NCBI GenBank assembly: GCA_002007295.1
Contig: LNZM01000024.1
Location: 1 to 50,068, forward strand
Length of the DNA stretch: 50,068 nt
DNA from: Candidatus Epulonipiscioides saccharophilum
Lineage (GTDB): Bacteria; Bacillota; Clostridia; Lachnospirales; Cellulosilyticaceae
Reading direction: 5' to 3'
This document shows, piece after piece, positions 27,315 to 35,908 of the stretch (its first letter is position 1; each line of letters opens with the position of its first letter). Below the pieces are notes generated by a model. The model was not told where the DNA came from and made no database searches. It was given only the letters and a program-made list of their open reading frames with translations. The position numbers were made by a program, and so were the translations under genes.

Positions 27315-27566
27315 ATGGATATTGATAAATTTAAAATTTGTATAGATCAAGCAATATTAATTAGTGAGCAAATCCATTCTTTAGAAGATCGAATAGAGCA
27401 AGGATGGGAAGGTCGGAGTGCTGTAGCTTTAAAAGAAGTACTAGCTAGGCAAAGAAATCAGCTATTTGATTTAATTTCTGATTTAAGAACGTTGATGAAT
27501 TCTGTAGAATGTGTAATAGATGAAATAGCATATGAAGAAATGCAAGCATTATTAAATCAATATTAA
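27315..27566 (+). CDS. Small WXG100-like helical protein
   Basis: An 83-residue helical protein with an AGGGAGG ribosome site. A central GWEGRSAVAL motif (W near residue 31) sits between two predicted amphipathic helices, the hairpin plan of WXG100 proteins, though it is shorter than the usual ~100 residues. It is the first of six small helical genes after essC and is likely a secreted substrate or partner. Confidence 0.65.
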   Translation: MDIDKFKICIDQAILISEQIHSLEDRIEQGWEGRSAVALKEVLARQRNQLFDLISDLRTLMNSVECVIDEIAYEEMQALLNQY

Positions 27567-27593
27567 AATATATCCAAAGGAATGTGATATTTT

Positions 27594-27890
27594 TTGAAAC
27601 GGATTAAAGTTGATTTTGATCATATTACTAAACTAAAGAAAACTTTATACACTCAAACAGATGAAATGAGCATTATAATTCGAAATTTAAATTATTTAAA
27701 TTATTCTTTAGATCCGAAAGTGTTGGCTAGAAATAATATAGAATACGATTTGTCGGTAACCTTAGATAAGGCTAAAAATTTATATAATAAATTAGAGGCT
27801 TTAACTAATATTTTGAATATGACAATTAATGAATTTCATCAAATAGAAAATGAATTATATCAAAAATTTAAAGATTCTGAAAAGTCTTGA
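27594..27890 (+). CDS. Small helical T7SS-associated protein
   Basis: A 98-residue protein read from TTG 27594, since no ATG or GTG lies in frame near the AAAGGAA site. It is almost entirely alpha-helical, Lys/Asn/Leu-rich, and lacks a recognisable W-x-G turn. The size and place between WXG100-type genes suggest a WXG100/LXG-chaperone-like partner; this is inference by context. The start is uncertain. Confidence 0.6.
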   Translation: MKRIKVDFDHITKLKKTLYTQTDEMSIIIRNLNYLNYSLDPKVLARNNIEYDLSVTLDKAKNLYNKLEALTNILNMTINEFHQIENELYQKFKDSEKS

Positions 27891-27992
27891 TGATTATTTT
27901 CCTTTTCATTAAAAATTTGAGGAATATATAAGGTTACTAAGTAAAGACATTCTTAGTGTAAAATATTCAATGTTAGAAAGGAGTGAGGCTTC

Positions 27993-28295
27993 TTGGCAGA
28001 CTTGATACAGGTAACTCCCGAAGAGTTAAGAGATCGAGCAAAAGATATTCGTCGATACCGGGAACAAAACGATGAGGTAATCAACCAATTAGGCATTCTT
28101 ATTCGTCATTTAAATGATGTTTGGGTAGGAGAAGCACAACAAGCCTATGAGGCTAGATTCAATAGCGTCGAAGTTAAGTTTAGAGAGTTTTCGCATAAAA
28201 TAGAAGCTTATACTAGAATGATGGAAATGACAGCAGATGGACTAGAACAAACAGATATTAGAATTAGCAGTGCAATCAATAGTTTTAATTTTTAA
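27993..28295 (+). CDS. WXG100-family protein 1
   Basis: A 100-residue ESAT-6-like protein. The DVWVGEAQQAYEARF turn (W-V-G, mid-protein) links two helices, and the C-terminal helix carries the amphipathic pattern needed for dimerisation and export. It starts at TTG 27993, 9 bases after AAAGGAG, and begins MADLIQVT like its neighbour. About half its residues match the next gene, so it arose by duplication. It is a probable secreted substrate of EssC. Confidence 0.9.
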   Translation: MADLIQVTPEELRDRAKDIRRYREQNDEVINQLGILIRHLNDVWVGEAQQAYEARFNSVEVKFREFSHKIEAYTRMMEMTADGLEQTDIRISSAINSFNF

Positions 28296-28323
28296 TTTAT
28301 AATAATGAAAGAGGGACGAAATA

Positions 28324-28626
28324 ATGGCTGATTTAATTCAAGTAACATCAGAAGAACTTAGAGAAAGAGCAAACGAAGTGCGTAGTCAGCGGACTAGAAA
28401 TGATGAAGCAATTGCTAATATAGCTACATTAATAAGAGGATTGAATGAAATCTGGTCCGGTGAAGCGCAAGTAGCATTTGAATCAAAATTCCATAATATG
28501 CAAGGCAAGTTTGCAGAATTTTCTGATCATCTTGAACGTTATTCTGTTATGATGGACAAAAGTGCAGATGAATTAGAATCTAAAGATAAAGACCTAAGCA
28601 GTAGAATCAACGCTTTTGAGATTTAA
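28324..28626 (+). CDS. WXG100-family protein 2
   Basis: A 100-residue ESAT-6-like protein, W-S-G turn in NEIWSGEAQVAFESKF. Same length and MADLIQVTxEELR opening as protein 1. Ribosome site GAGGG lies 8 bases before ATG 28324. Its last codons plus the downstream leader were copied once more further on (28998-29060). Confidence 0.92.
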   Translation: MADLIQVTSEELRERANEVRSQRTRNDEAIANIATLIRGLNEIWSGEAQVAFESKFHNMQGKFAEFSDHLERYSVMMDKSADELESKDKDLSSRINAFEI

Positions 28627-28671
28627 TAAAAAATTTGATTAATATTTGATTAATATAGGAGGCTATATATA

Positions 28672-28959
28672 ATGGCGATAATTAAAGTAACGGCAGATAT
28701 GTTAATAAACAAAGAGCTAGAAGCAACTGGGTTAATAGCACAACATGGCGAAGCAATTGAAAAAATCCGGCAAATTGTTTATGGATTAAATACAATGTGG
28801 AAAGGTGACGCACAGACTGCTTTTGTACGAGTTTTTGACGAAATGGATCCTCTATTTAGAGAGTTTAGAGCTGATTTAGAGCGTTATATTGATTTAATGC
28901 ATACAACAGCTGAAGAATTCAGAGCGACGGATACATCTCTCGGAAATAGTTTTTCGTAA
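28672..28959 (+). CDS. WXG100-family protein 3
   Basis: A 95-residue ESAT-6-like protein with a W-K-G turn (TMWKGDAQTAFVRVF). Its N-terminal half (IIKVTADMLINKELEATG) differs from proteins 1 and 2, so it is a separate subtype. AGGAGG precedes the ATG. It is duplicated as the next gene. Confidence 0.92.
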   Translation: MAIIKVTADMLINKELEATGLIAQHGEAIEKIRQIVYGLNTMWKGDAQTAFVRVFDEMDPLFREFRADLERYIDLMHTTAEEFRATDTSLGNSFS

Positions 28960-28997
28960 AGCCTTTTAAATTAAAAAAATGATATCAAATGAATTAA

Positions 28998-29060
28998 AAT
29001 TAAGTAGCAACGCTGTTGATATTTAATAAAAAATTCGATTAATAAAGGAGAATATATATA
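28998..29060 (+). repeat. Duplication scar: copied tail of WXG100 protein 2 and its downstream leader
   Basis: AAATTAAGTAGCAACGCTGTTG, then GATATTTAATAAAAAATTCG, then GATTAATAAAGGAG resembles the 3' end of WXG100 gene 2 plus leader at ~28595-28660. It shows that the segment duplicated to give WXG100 protein 4 began inside gene 2. Confidence 0.7.
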
Positions 29061-29348
29061 ATGGCGGTTATTAAAGTAACAGCGGATATGTTAATAAACA
29101 AAGAGTTAGAAGCAACTGGGTTAGTAGCGCAACATGGCGAAGCAATTGAAAAAATTCGGCAAATTGTTTATGGATTAAATACAATGTGGAAAGGTAACGC
29201 ACAGACTGCTTTTGTACGAGTTTTTGATGAAATGGATCCTCTATTTAGAGAGTTTAGAGCTGATTTAGATCGTTATATTGATTTAATTCATATAACAGCT
29301 GAAGAATTTAGGGTAACGGATACCTCTCTTGGAAATAGTTTTTCGTAA
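29061..29348 (+). CDS. WXG100-family protein 4 (near-copy of protein 3)
   Basis: A 95-residue protein identical to WXG100 protein 3 at 88 of 95 positions (changes I3V, I22V, D46N, E70D, M76I, T78I, A85V). W-K-G turn kept. Most nucleotide changes between the two are silent, so both copies appear under selection. It ends the first T7SS transcription unit: a terminator follows at 29537. Confidence 0.92.
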   Translation: MAVIKVTADMLINKELEATGLVAQHGEAIEKIRQIVYGLNTMWKGNAQTAFVRVFDEMDPLFREFRADLDRYIDLIHITAEEFRVTDTSLGNSFS

Positions 29349-29402
29349 AATTTTATAAAACCCGATACATCTTTCAGAAATAGTTTTATATAAAATTTTT
29401 GA
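29316..29402 (+). repeat. 45-bp tandem duplication of the WXG100-4 3' end
   Basis: GATACCTCTCTTGGAAATAG at 29319 recurs as GATACATCTTTCAGAAATAG at 29364, each continuing with TTTT, a stop region and TAAAATTTT. The second copy is degraded relative to the gene's true end. Confidence 0.75.
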
Positions 29403-29483
29403 ATGGTTATAACGATTAATTTCGCTTTGCAGCCTTTTGTCTTTTGCTGTGAATAGTTTTGCTTAGTACTAATTTCAATTTTA

Positions 29484-29513
29484 TATAGGTGACTTTTGTT
29501 ATAGGTGACTTTT
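29484..29513 (+). repeat. 16-bp tandem repeat
   Basis: TATAGGTGACTTTT appears at 29484 and 29500. It lies in the non-coding gap after the last WXG100 gene. Confidence 0.6.
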
Positions 29514-29536
29514 ACTAAAAAAATCAGTATTAAGTT

Positions 29537-29580
29537 ATATAACCTTCTATGTTCACAAACTAGGAGGTTATATTTTTTTT
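29537..29580 (+). terminator. Internal terminator splitting the T7SS cluster
   Basis: ATATAACCTTCTA (29537-29549) pairs with TAGGAGGTTATAT (29561-29573) over 13 bp with one G-T, followed by seven T. It separates the EssC-WXG100 unit from the FHA-phosphatase-kinase unit. Confidence 0.85.
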
Positions 29581-29611
29581 GAAAATATAACTTATGAAGG
29601 AGAGGTAATTT

Positions 29612-30919
29612 ATGAATAGTTCGATATTTAAAATGTCAAAAAATGTAGTTACCGTTACTATATCAGCTGATATGACATTAGATAATATAGCATATAGATC
29701 ATTAAAAAATGGTAAAATTCCTTTTTTGCTTCCATATGATATAAAAAATATCAATAATGACATAACTTTATCATATAAAATTGATGAAAATGCATCTTTA
29801 ACAAAATTGTCTAAAAGCTTTAGTGCAAATGAACTGTTTGAAGTTTATTTGCGTATAATAAGCACTTTAATTAATTGTGAGAATTATTCTCTTAATAATA
29901 CAAATTTTTGTCAAGATATTGACACCATTTTTTTAATTACTAATAAAATTAAATTTCTTTATGCACCAGTAAGAGAATATAATCAAGATGTTAAAGTTAC
30001 TAAAAAAATGCTTGAATCTTTATTAAATAATTGTCCAGATACATCAAATCTTGATTTAATGAAAATATACAGATATTTTTCAGCAGATCAATTTTCTTTA
30101 AAGGGATTTCAGAATTTATTAATTAATGATATAGGAGTAAAAGAGTGCGATAATGATACTCAAAATTCTATAAATTCAGTAAATCCAATTGAACAAAATC
30201 AAAATCAGGATATGTATTTAAAATCGCAAAAGTCAAATATGTATGTTACACCACCGCCAGGTAATTATGGAACACCACCTCCGGGCAATTATAATAATTC
30301 TATACCACCAAACAATGGACCAAATTTTGGGGAATTCGTTATGCCACCGCCGATGCCCAAAACGGATTCTAATAAAAAGAAAGGTGGTTTATTTGGGATA
30401 TTTGGGAGTAAGAAGAGTAAAAACAATGAAATTTATATTTTTGATGATGGGCAAAATCCTCGTTCGGTAGAGCCGAAAGCAAAGGAGGTTAATATAACCA
30501 GTCCACCTTTAGGATCTAATGGGCATATGACAAGCGATGCTATGTTAACGTTGATAGCACCGAATGTAAATTTCCCTCGATTAGAGTATCAAATACCTAT
30601 AGTTCTTATTAATGATCGATTTAGTTTAGGAAGACAAGATAGAGATAATAAACCGAAGACTTCTGATTATGAGTTCGATGCTAGCATTAAGTCTATAAGT
30701 CGAAAGCATGCCATAATATTGCGAGAGAATGATGCTTATTATTTAATGGATATAAATTCTTCAAACGGTACATATTTAAATGATGAACGTTTAAAACGTA
30801 ATGTTCAATACTTATTAAATTATCATGACAAAATTTCATTTTCCAAGCAAGGTATAGAGTATTTATTTACTACGGATGAAGATACTGGCGACGAAACAAT
30901 GTTGATGTTTAATTTATAA
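29612..30919 (+). CDS. FHA-domain protein of the T7SS cluster
   Basis: A 435-residue cytoplasmic protein. Residues 1-~185 form a domain resembling the uncharacterised one found ahead of FHA domains in many Clostridia proteins (DUF6382 from memory, not verified). Residues ~205-285 are a Pro/Asn/Gly-rich linker (TPPPGNY repeats) ending in a basic patch (KKKGGLFGIFGSKKSK). Residues ~335-420 are an FHA domain with FSLGRQDRD, SISRKHAIIL and NSSNGTYLND, all key phosphothreonine-binding positions kept. GGAGAGG lies 8 bases before ATG. It would read phosphorylation by the kinase at 38353 and reversal by the next gene's phosphatase. Confidence 0.88.
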   Translation: MNSSIFKMSKNVVTVTISADMTLDNIAYRSLKNGKIPFLLPYDIKNINNDITLSYKIDENASLTKLSKSFSANELFEVYLRIISTLINCENYSLNNTNFCQDIDTIFLITNKIKFLYAPVREYNQDVKVTKKMLESLLNNCPDTSNLDLMKIYRYFSADQFSLKGFQNLLINDIGVKECDNDTQNSINSVNPIEQNQNQDMYLKSQKSNMYVTPPPGNYGTPPPGNYNNSIPPNNGPNFGEFVMPPPMPKTDSNKKKGGLFGIFGSKKSKNNEIYIFDDGQNPRSVEPKAKEVNITSPPLGSNGHMTSDAMLTLIAPNVNFPRLEYQIPIVLINDRFSLGRQDRDNKPKTSDYEFDASIKSISRKHAIILRENDAYYLMDINSSNGTYLNDERLKRNVQYLLNYHDKISFSKQGIEYLFTTDEDTGDETMLMFNL

Positions 30920-30936
30920 GAAAGAGGGTGGAAAAA

Positions 30937-31647
30937 ATGATTATAAGTGGACGTAGTGATGCGGGAAAGAGTAGATCAATCAACCAAGATAGTTTATATG
31001 CAAAAAAAATGAAAATAGGACGGCACAAAGTGTGTGTGGCAGCCGTTAGCGATGGTATAGGTAGCTTTAAGGAAGGCGGTTTAGCCTCTAATATAATAAC
31101 TAGAAGTATAAGAGGGTGGACAGAAGAAAATTTAGTTCAAAGCATAAAAAACAATGAACCTATAAATACAATTCTGACACAAATGAATGAATTATTGGTA
31201 ACGATAAATAATTATATAATATACACAGCATCAATGCAAAAAATAACGACGGGTGCTACAATTTCATTTTTAGTAATAGTGGACAATCAATATGCTGTAG
31301 CTCATATAGGGGATAGTAGGATTTATAAGTTAGGTAATATGGGCCTTTCTATAATTACGAGAGATCACTGTGTTATGAAGGATGGCAAAATTTTACTAGC
31401 TCAATGTGTAGGACATAGCTCAGACATTGATATATTTAATACTACTGGGAGTGTACAAAAACGAGATGTATTTTTTATTTGCAGTGATGGTTTTTATAAG
31501 TGGGTGGATTTAAATAGATTAATTAGAAATCAAAAATGGATTTTCAATACTTACCAACTTTCTAGATATACAAACAATTCATTTGCACAAGTGAAAGGGA
31601 CTTATTGCAGTGACGATATTTCAGCCATTATAATAAAGATTGTTTAA
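30937..31647 (+). CDS. PP2C-family Ser/Thr phosphatase
   Basis: A 236-residue phosphatase. Metal-binding and catalytic motifs are visible: RSINQDSLY (first strand), VSDGIGSFKEGG (~36), VAHIGDSRIYKL (~125), SDGFYKW (~185) and CSDDISAIII near the end, where DD replaces the usual DN. It is compact compared with the 240-260-residue norm. ATG 30937 sits behind AGAGGGTGG; the GTG at 30928 is part of that site. It begins 17 bases after the FHA gene, matching the common FHA-PP2C-kinase module. Confidence 0.92.
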   Translation: MIISGRSDAGKSRSINQDSLYAKKMKIGRHKVCVAAVSDGIGSFKEGGLASNIITRSIRGWTEENLVQSIKNNEPINTILTQMNELLVTINNYIIYTASMQKITTGATISFLVIVDNQYAVAHIGDSRIYKLGNMGLSIITRDHCVMKDGKILLAQCVGHSSDIDIFNTTGSVQKRDVFFICSDGFYKWVDLNRLIRNQKWIFNTYQLSRYTNNSFAQVKGTYCSDDISAIIIKIV

Positions 31648-31671
31648 TATTGAAAGGAGGCTATTTAAAAT

Positions 31672-33729
31672 ATGTCAAAAAAATTTATTTTAAACTTTTT
31701 AATAGTTGTTATGTGTATTAATATGTTTTCGGTCATTTCTTATGGACTAGAAATTAATGACAAAAATTTATTAGCCGAGTTATTAAATGCTGCTGATAAA
31801 AATCATAATGGACAAGTGGATGATAGTGAGGTGAAAGATCTTAAATATTTACAATTAGATAATAAATATATATCTGATATTAGTGATTTAAAACAATTTT
31901 ATAATTTAGAAACTCTTATCTCACACAATCATTCGATAACTGATTTGACACCGTTAGCTTCTTTAAGTAAGTTAACTTATTTAGATCTTGGTTTAGACAC
32001 ATTAAGTACGAATAGCATAAGTGATATTAGTCCACTCAAAAATATGTATAATTTAGATTACTTAGATTTGGCCAATCATTCTATAAGTGATATATCGGTT
32101 TTGTCTGGATTAACAGGTCTTAAAAATTTAATATTAGAAAATAATTTAATAGTAGAAGTATCACCGCTAGCTAATTTAAATGAATTAACCTTATTAAATA
32201 TTCAAGGTAATGAGCTTGAGCCGGACTTAGATTTTTTAACGGATTTAGACGACCTACAAAGACTTTATGTAGATGACACATATATAAACACGCAAGACGA
32301 GTTAGCATTTTTTGCTAGTGGGATACACCTTTATCTTCAGGCCAGTACACCGAGAGTATTTAATGAATTTTCACCATCTAGCAATACTAATAATAATCCA
32401 GAAATTGTAGCATTGGACAATAATGAATTAGTAATAATGCCAAATGCGCCAGAACCGAAATTATCATATTCAAGTTTAGATACAATTAGAAATCGCAGTC
32501 AAGCAGTAAACTTAGTGGGCGATGCTGTATCCGACTTAACGGCGGTACAAAAAAAGGATCAACAAGTAATTAATTTAGTAACTGATTTTGCAGAAGAAGC
32601 AATTTATCAAGTTGCGAATAAAAGTTTTAATTCTAGCAATATTATTACGAATGACTTTATAGCGGACTTAGGAAAAGAGGCCGAACAAACAGCTAATGAA
32701 TTAGAAGCGGTTATTAAGAAAAATGGCATTGATCTTAATAGGCCACTAGATCATAACGTTATGCTATCGACGAATGAAAAGGCGGGAACGTTTACAGTAG
32801 ATAAATCGATAGGTGAAGCAAAAGATATTGACAATTTAAGGATAGCAACAAAGGATGTAAATTTAGAAATAGATATAAATAATTTTAAAGAAGAAAATTT
32901 TACACAGCCTTTAAAAGCAACGGTAAATGTAAACGGATCAGGAATGTTTGCAGGGATGGCTAATTATGGTAGTACTAGTTATTCAGTATCTTATAGTCCA
33001 TATGCACCGAGCAAGTCGATAACAATTGGGTTACCAAAAACGATAGGAGACTTAGATTTTCAAGCTGCGTTTAGAAATGATGAATTAGTTGGAGGTAAAT
33101 ATAATCCGGCGAGTGATAAAGTAGAGATACAGAGTAGTCTACCAGGAGAATATATAGTAAAAGAACATTATCAAGATTTTAGTGATATAGAAAGTAAAGA
33201 TCAACAAATGCAAGACGCAATAAAATTGCTAGTATCAAAAGATATTATAGACGGAAAAACCTCTACACAATTTATGCCGGATGATGCAATAAAGAGGTCG
33301 GAGTTAGCCGTGATGTTAATAAAAACAATATACATGCATAATGTAAATGCAAAAGTTAATTTTATAGATGTGTCACCGGCTGATTGGTTTTACACAGGAG
33401 TAGCTTCCGCTGTTGATGAAAATATTATGAGCGGATTTCCAGATAGAACATTTAGACCAGATGATGTTGTGACAAAAGTTGATACTATTTCGGCTTTAGT
33501 AAAAGCGTTACAATCAGAAAAAGATTATTATTTACCGAGTAATAATTCAATGTATTTAATGCGATATAAAGATGCAAGTAAAATACCGCAGTGGGCCGAA
33601 AGCGATGTTGCTTTAGCTACGAGAGAAGGGTTAGTAATTCCAAGAGCTGATGGAAACTTTTCTCCAGATACTATTATGACCAGAGGAGAAGTTGCGTTAC
33701 TTTTACAGTTACTGTTTGACAAACTTTAA
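31672..33729 (+). CDS. Secreted LRR protein with shared domain and SLH anchor (1)
   Basis: A 685-residue exported protein. Sec signal at 1-26. An EF-hand-like loop (DKNHNGQVDDSEV, ~40) leads into about six internalin-like 22-residue leucine-rich repeats (~55-215; LTYLDLGLDTL, LKNLILENNLI). A ~230-residue domain (~265-495; ends GGKYNPASDKVEIQ) is shared with the next two genes. The C-terminal ~180 residues are three SLH motifs (FSDI...LVSKDIIDG, FIDVSPADWFYTGV, NFSPDTIMTRGEVALLL), which bind secondary cell-wall polymer. It starts behind AAAGGAGG, 25 bases after the phosphatase gene. No T7SS export signal is visible, so it uses Sec. Confidence 0.88.
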   Translation: MSKKFILNFLIVVMCINMFSVISYGLEINDKNLLAELLNAADKNHNGQVDDSEVKDLKYLQLDNKYISDISDLKQFYNLETLISHNHSITDLTPLASLSKLTYLDLGLDTLSTNSISDISPLKNMYNLDYLDLANHSISDISVLSGLTGLKNLILENNLIVEVSPLANLNELTLLNIQGNELEPDLDFLTDLDDLQRLYVDDTYINTQDELAFFASGIHLYLQASTPRVFNEFSPSSNTNNNPEIVALDNNELVIMPNAPEPKLSYSSLDTIRNRSQAVNLVGDAVSDLTAVQKKDQQVINLVTDFAEEAIYQVANKSFNSSNIITNDFIADLGKEAEQTANELEAVIKKNGIDLNRPLDHNVMLSTNEKAGTFTVDKSIGEAKDIDNLRIATKDVNLEIDINNFKEENFTQPLKATVNVNGSGMFAGMANYGSTSYSVSYSPYAPSKSITIGLPKTIGDLDFQAAFRNDELVGGKYNPASDKVEIQSSLPGEYIVKEHYQDFSDIESKDQQMQDAIKLLVSKDIIDGKTSTQFMPDDAIKRSELAVMLIKTIYMHNVNAKVNFIDVSPADWFYTGVASAVDENIMSGFPDRTFRPDDVVTKVDTISALVKALQSEKDYYLPSNNSMYLMRYKDASKIPQWAESDVALATREGLVIPRADGNFSPDTIMTRGEVALLLQLLFDKL

Positions 33730-33822
33730 ATATTTTTAATTTTTAGGGTAATTTAAGGATGGGGTTATATGTATTCTTTTTCTTACCCGATTTCAATTTT
33801 AAAATAAGAAAGGTGCTAATTT

Positions 33823-35814
33823 ATGAAAAAAGGATGGTTTATTATAACAATAATATTAATGCAATGTCCGAAGTTATATGCGACAGAGAGTATAACATTC
33901 ATGGATAAAAATCTACATCAAGCAATTTTGGAACAAGTAGATAAGAATAATAATATGGCCATAGAAAAAAGTGAAGTTGAGAATATAACCATGTTAAATT
34001 TATATGATGAAGACCTAACAAACTGTGCACCGATAACGAGTATGTACGGATTAAAAAGTTTAGAAATTGCTAATAACAATTTTTCGAATTTATCGATTTG
34101 TGCTTCAATGAGTAATTTGGCCACATTAAATGCTGGACAAAACCAAATAAAAGATATTAGTCAAATAAAGAATTTATATAAACTAGAAGAATTACATTTA
34201 AATAACAATAAGTTAATAGATATATCACCTGTTTTACACACCAAGAATTTACGCATATTATATTTAGATTATAATATAATAACAGATATTCAAATAATAG
34301 ACAAGCTTTTTAATCTGGAAATATTAAACATTAGTAATAATAAAGTCCAGGATATATCAGCATTAAGAAAGATGTTCAAAATAAAAGAATTAAATTTGTC
34401 TAACAATTTAATTACAGATATATCTGCTTTGGAGAAATTAGAAAAGTTAACATATTTAAATTTATCAGGTAATCCCTTAAATCTTCGAGATGAAGAGACA
34501 TTAAGTATTTTAAATAATTTTATAGATAAAGGAGTAAGAGTAATTTTTGATAAAGAAATACCAAAAATCACTACCAATCCGACTGTAGTAGAAAATAATT
34601 CAAAATTAGAAAATTATTTAGTAAGCAAAGAACCAACAACCTTACCGGATTTAAATTTTGAATATTTAAATAATATAGATTCAGCCGAAGATTTATTAAA
34701 TTCAGTAGATTATGCGCTAGCTAGTTTGGAGGAGCAGCATCAATTAGATAAATATATAACGGAATTATTTACTAAATATGTTGAACGGGGAATAGAAATA
34801 CTTTGTTTTAGAAAAATTTCTCAAAATACATTGACAATTGATAAAAAAATGATAGACTACATTGATATAGATGTAGAAAACATAATAGAAGAAGTGAGCA
34901 AAAAATTTAATTTAGCAAATATTCCATTAAGTAGGCCAATAGAAAAGACAGTTCAAATAATTACAAAGGGTAGTTATAGGGCCAATGTAATTTTAGATAA
35001 GTCATTAATGGATACGAATATAGACAATCTTAGAATAGTTACATCAGAATTGACAGTATTAATTTCACGTGAAAATTTCCCAACAGATACTAATATCGTA
35101 GTTTCATTAAGTAGGGAAATGAACGAGGGACAAAATTATTTTGATGAAGTATCTTATGATAATACTACATATGTAGTTAATTCTCAACCGGAAATACCGA
35201 TTATTATTGGGTTAGATTTAGCCGATGAGGATAACAAAGAATATCAATGTATAATAAGAGATGGTATCAATGAAGGGGGGACATTCAATCCGAGTACAAA
35301 CAAAATAGAAGCGTTAACGATAGGTAACGGCCGGTTTATAGTAGAGGAAATTAAGCCGAGTTTTAGAGATCTGTATGATTTATCAGATCAAATGAAAGAA
35401 GCTATTCTGATTGTAGTTTCCAAAGGAATTATGGAAGGAATTAGTTCGAAAGAATTTGATGCGGCCGGAATTGTATCTAGAGAAGATTTTAATTTGGTAT
35501 TAGATAATTTAGGTTATCCTGGTAATGATTTTGGTATAGAGGAAGTATTATTGAGATCTGAAATAATTGCATCTATAATGAATATTTTAGTAAAAGAGCA
35601 AAATTATTTTTTACCCAACTATCCAGAAAATTATTTAAATAGTTATCCAGATTATCAAGCAATACCTAAAGAGTTATATGATTTATTAGGTTTGGCGATT
35701 CAAGAAACAATGTTGCCTGAAAGAATAGATGGTAATTTTGGGCCAAATGAGTTAGTTTCTAGAGGTGAACTGGCTATTATACTTAAATTATTGTTTGATA
35801 GAATTGCTAATTAA
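33823..35814 (+). CDS. Secreted LRR protein with shared domain and degenerate SLH anchor (2)
   Basis: A 663-residue paralog of the preceding protein. Sec signal at 1-21; EF-hand-like loop DKNNNMAIEKSEV; about seven LRRs to residue ~225; shared domain ~290-510 (GGTFNPSTNKIEAL); C-terminal SLH region in which the middle motif is poorly conserved, while the last (NFGPNELVSRGELAIILKLL) is intact. Ribosome site AAAGGTG. Only 93 bp separate it from protein 1. Confidence 0.88.
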   Translation: MKKGWFIITIILMQCPKLYATESITFMDKNLHQAILEQVDKNNNMAIEKSEVENITMLNLYDEDLTNCAPITSMYGLKSLEIANNNFSNLSICASMSNLATLNAGQNQIKDISQIKNLYKLEELHLNNNKLIDISPVLHTKNLRILYLDYNIITDIQIIDKLFNLEILNISNNKVQDISALRKMFKIKELNLSNNLITDISALEKLEKLTYLNLSGNPLNLRDEETLSILNNFIDKGVRVIFDKEIPKITTNPTVVENNSKLENYLVSKEPTTLPDLNFEYLNNIDSAEDLLNSVDYALASLEEQHQLDKYITELFTKYVERGIEILCFRKISQNTLTIDKKMIDYIDIDVENIIEEVSKKFNLANIPLSRPIEKTVQIITKGSYRANVILDKSLMDTNIDNLRIVTSELTVLISRENFPTDTNIVVSLSREMNEGQNYFDEVSYDNTTYVVNSQPEIPIIIGLDLADEDNKEYQCIIRDGINEGGTFNPSTNKIEALTIGNGRFIVEEIKPSFRDLYDLSDQMKEAILIVVSKGIMEGISSKEFDAAGIVSREDFNLVLDNLGYPGNDFGIEEVLLRSEIIASIMNILVKEQNYFLPNYPENYLNSYPDYQAIPKELYDLLGLAIQETMLPERIDGNFGPNELVSRGELAIILKLLFDRIAN

Positions 35815-35908
35815 CAGTAAAAAGAGATTAATGATTAATAATTAAGATGCATTTAAAATATTAAGATAACTTTTAAGATTTTGTTTATACAATAAAGGAG
35901 ATAAAAAA

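Noticed and set aside
29560-29763. Minus-strand 67-residue ORF
   Set aside because: Antisense to the start of the FHA gene and the terminator; no ribosome site.
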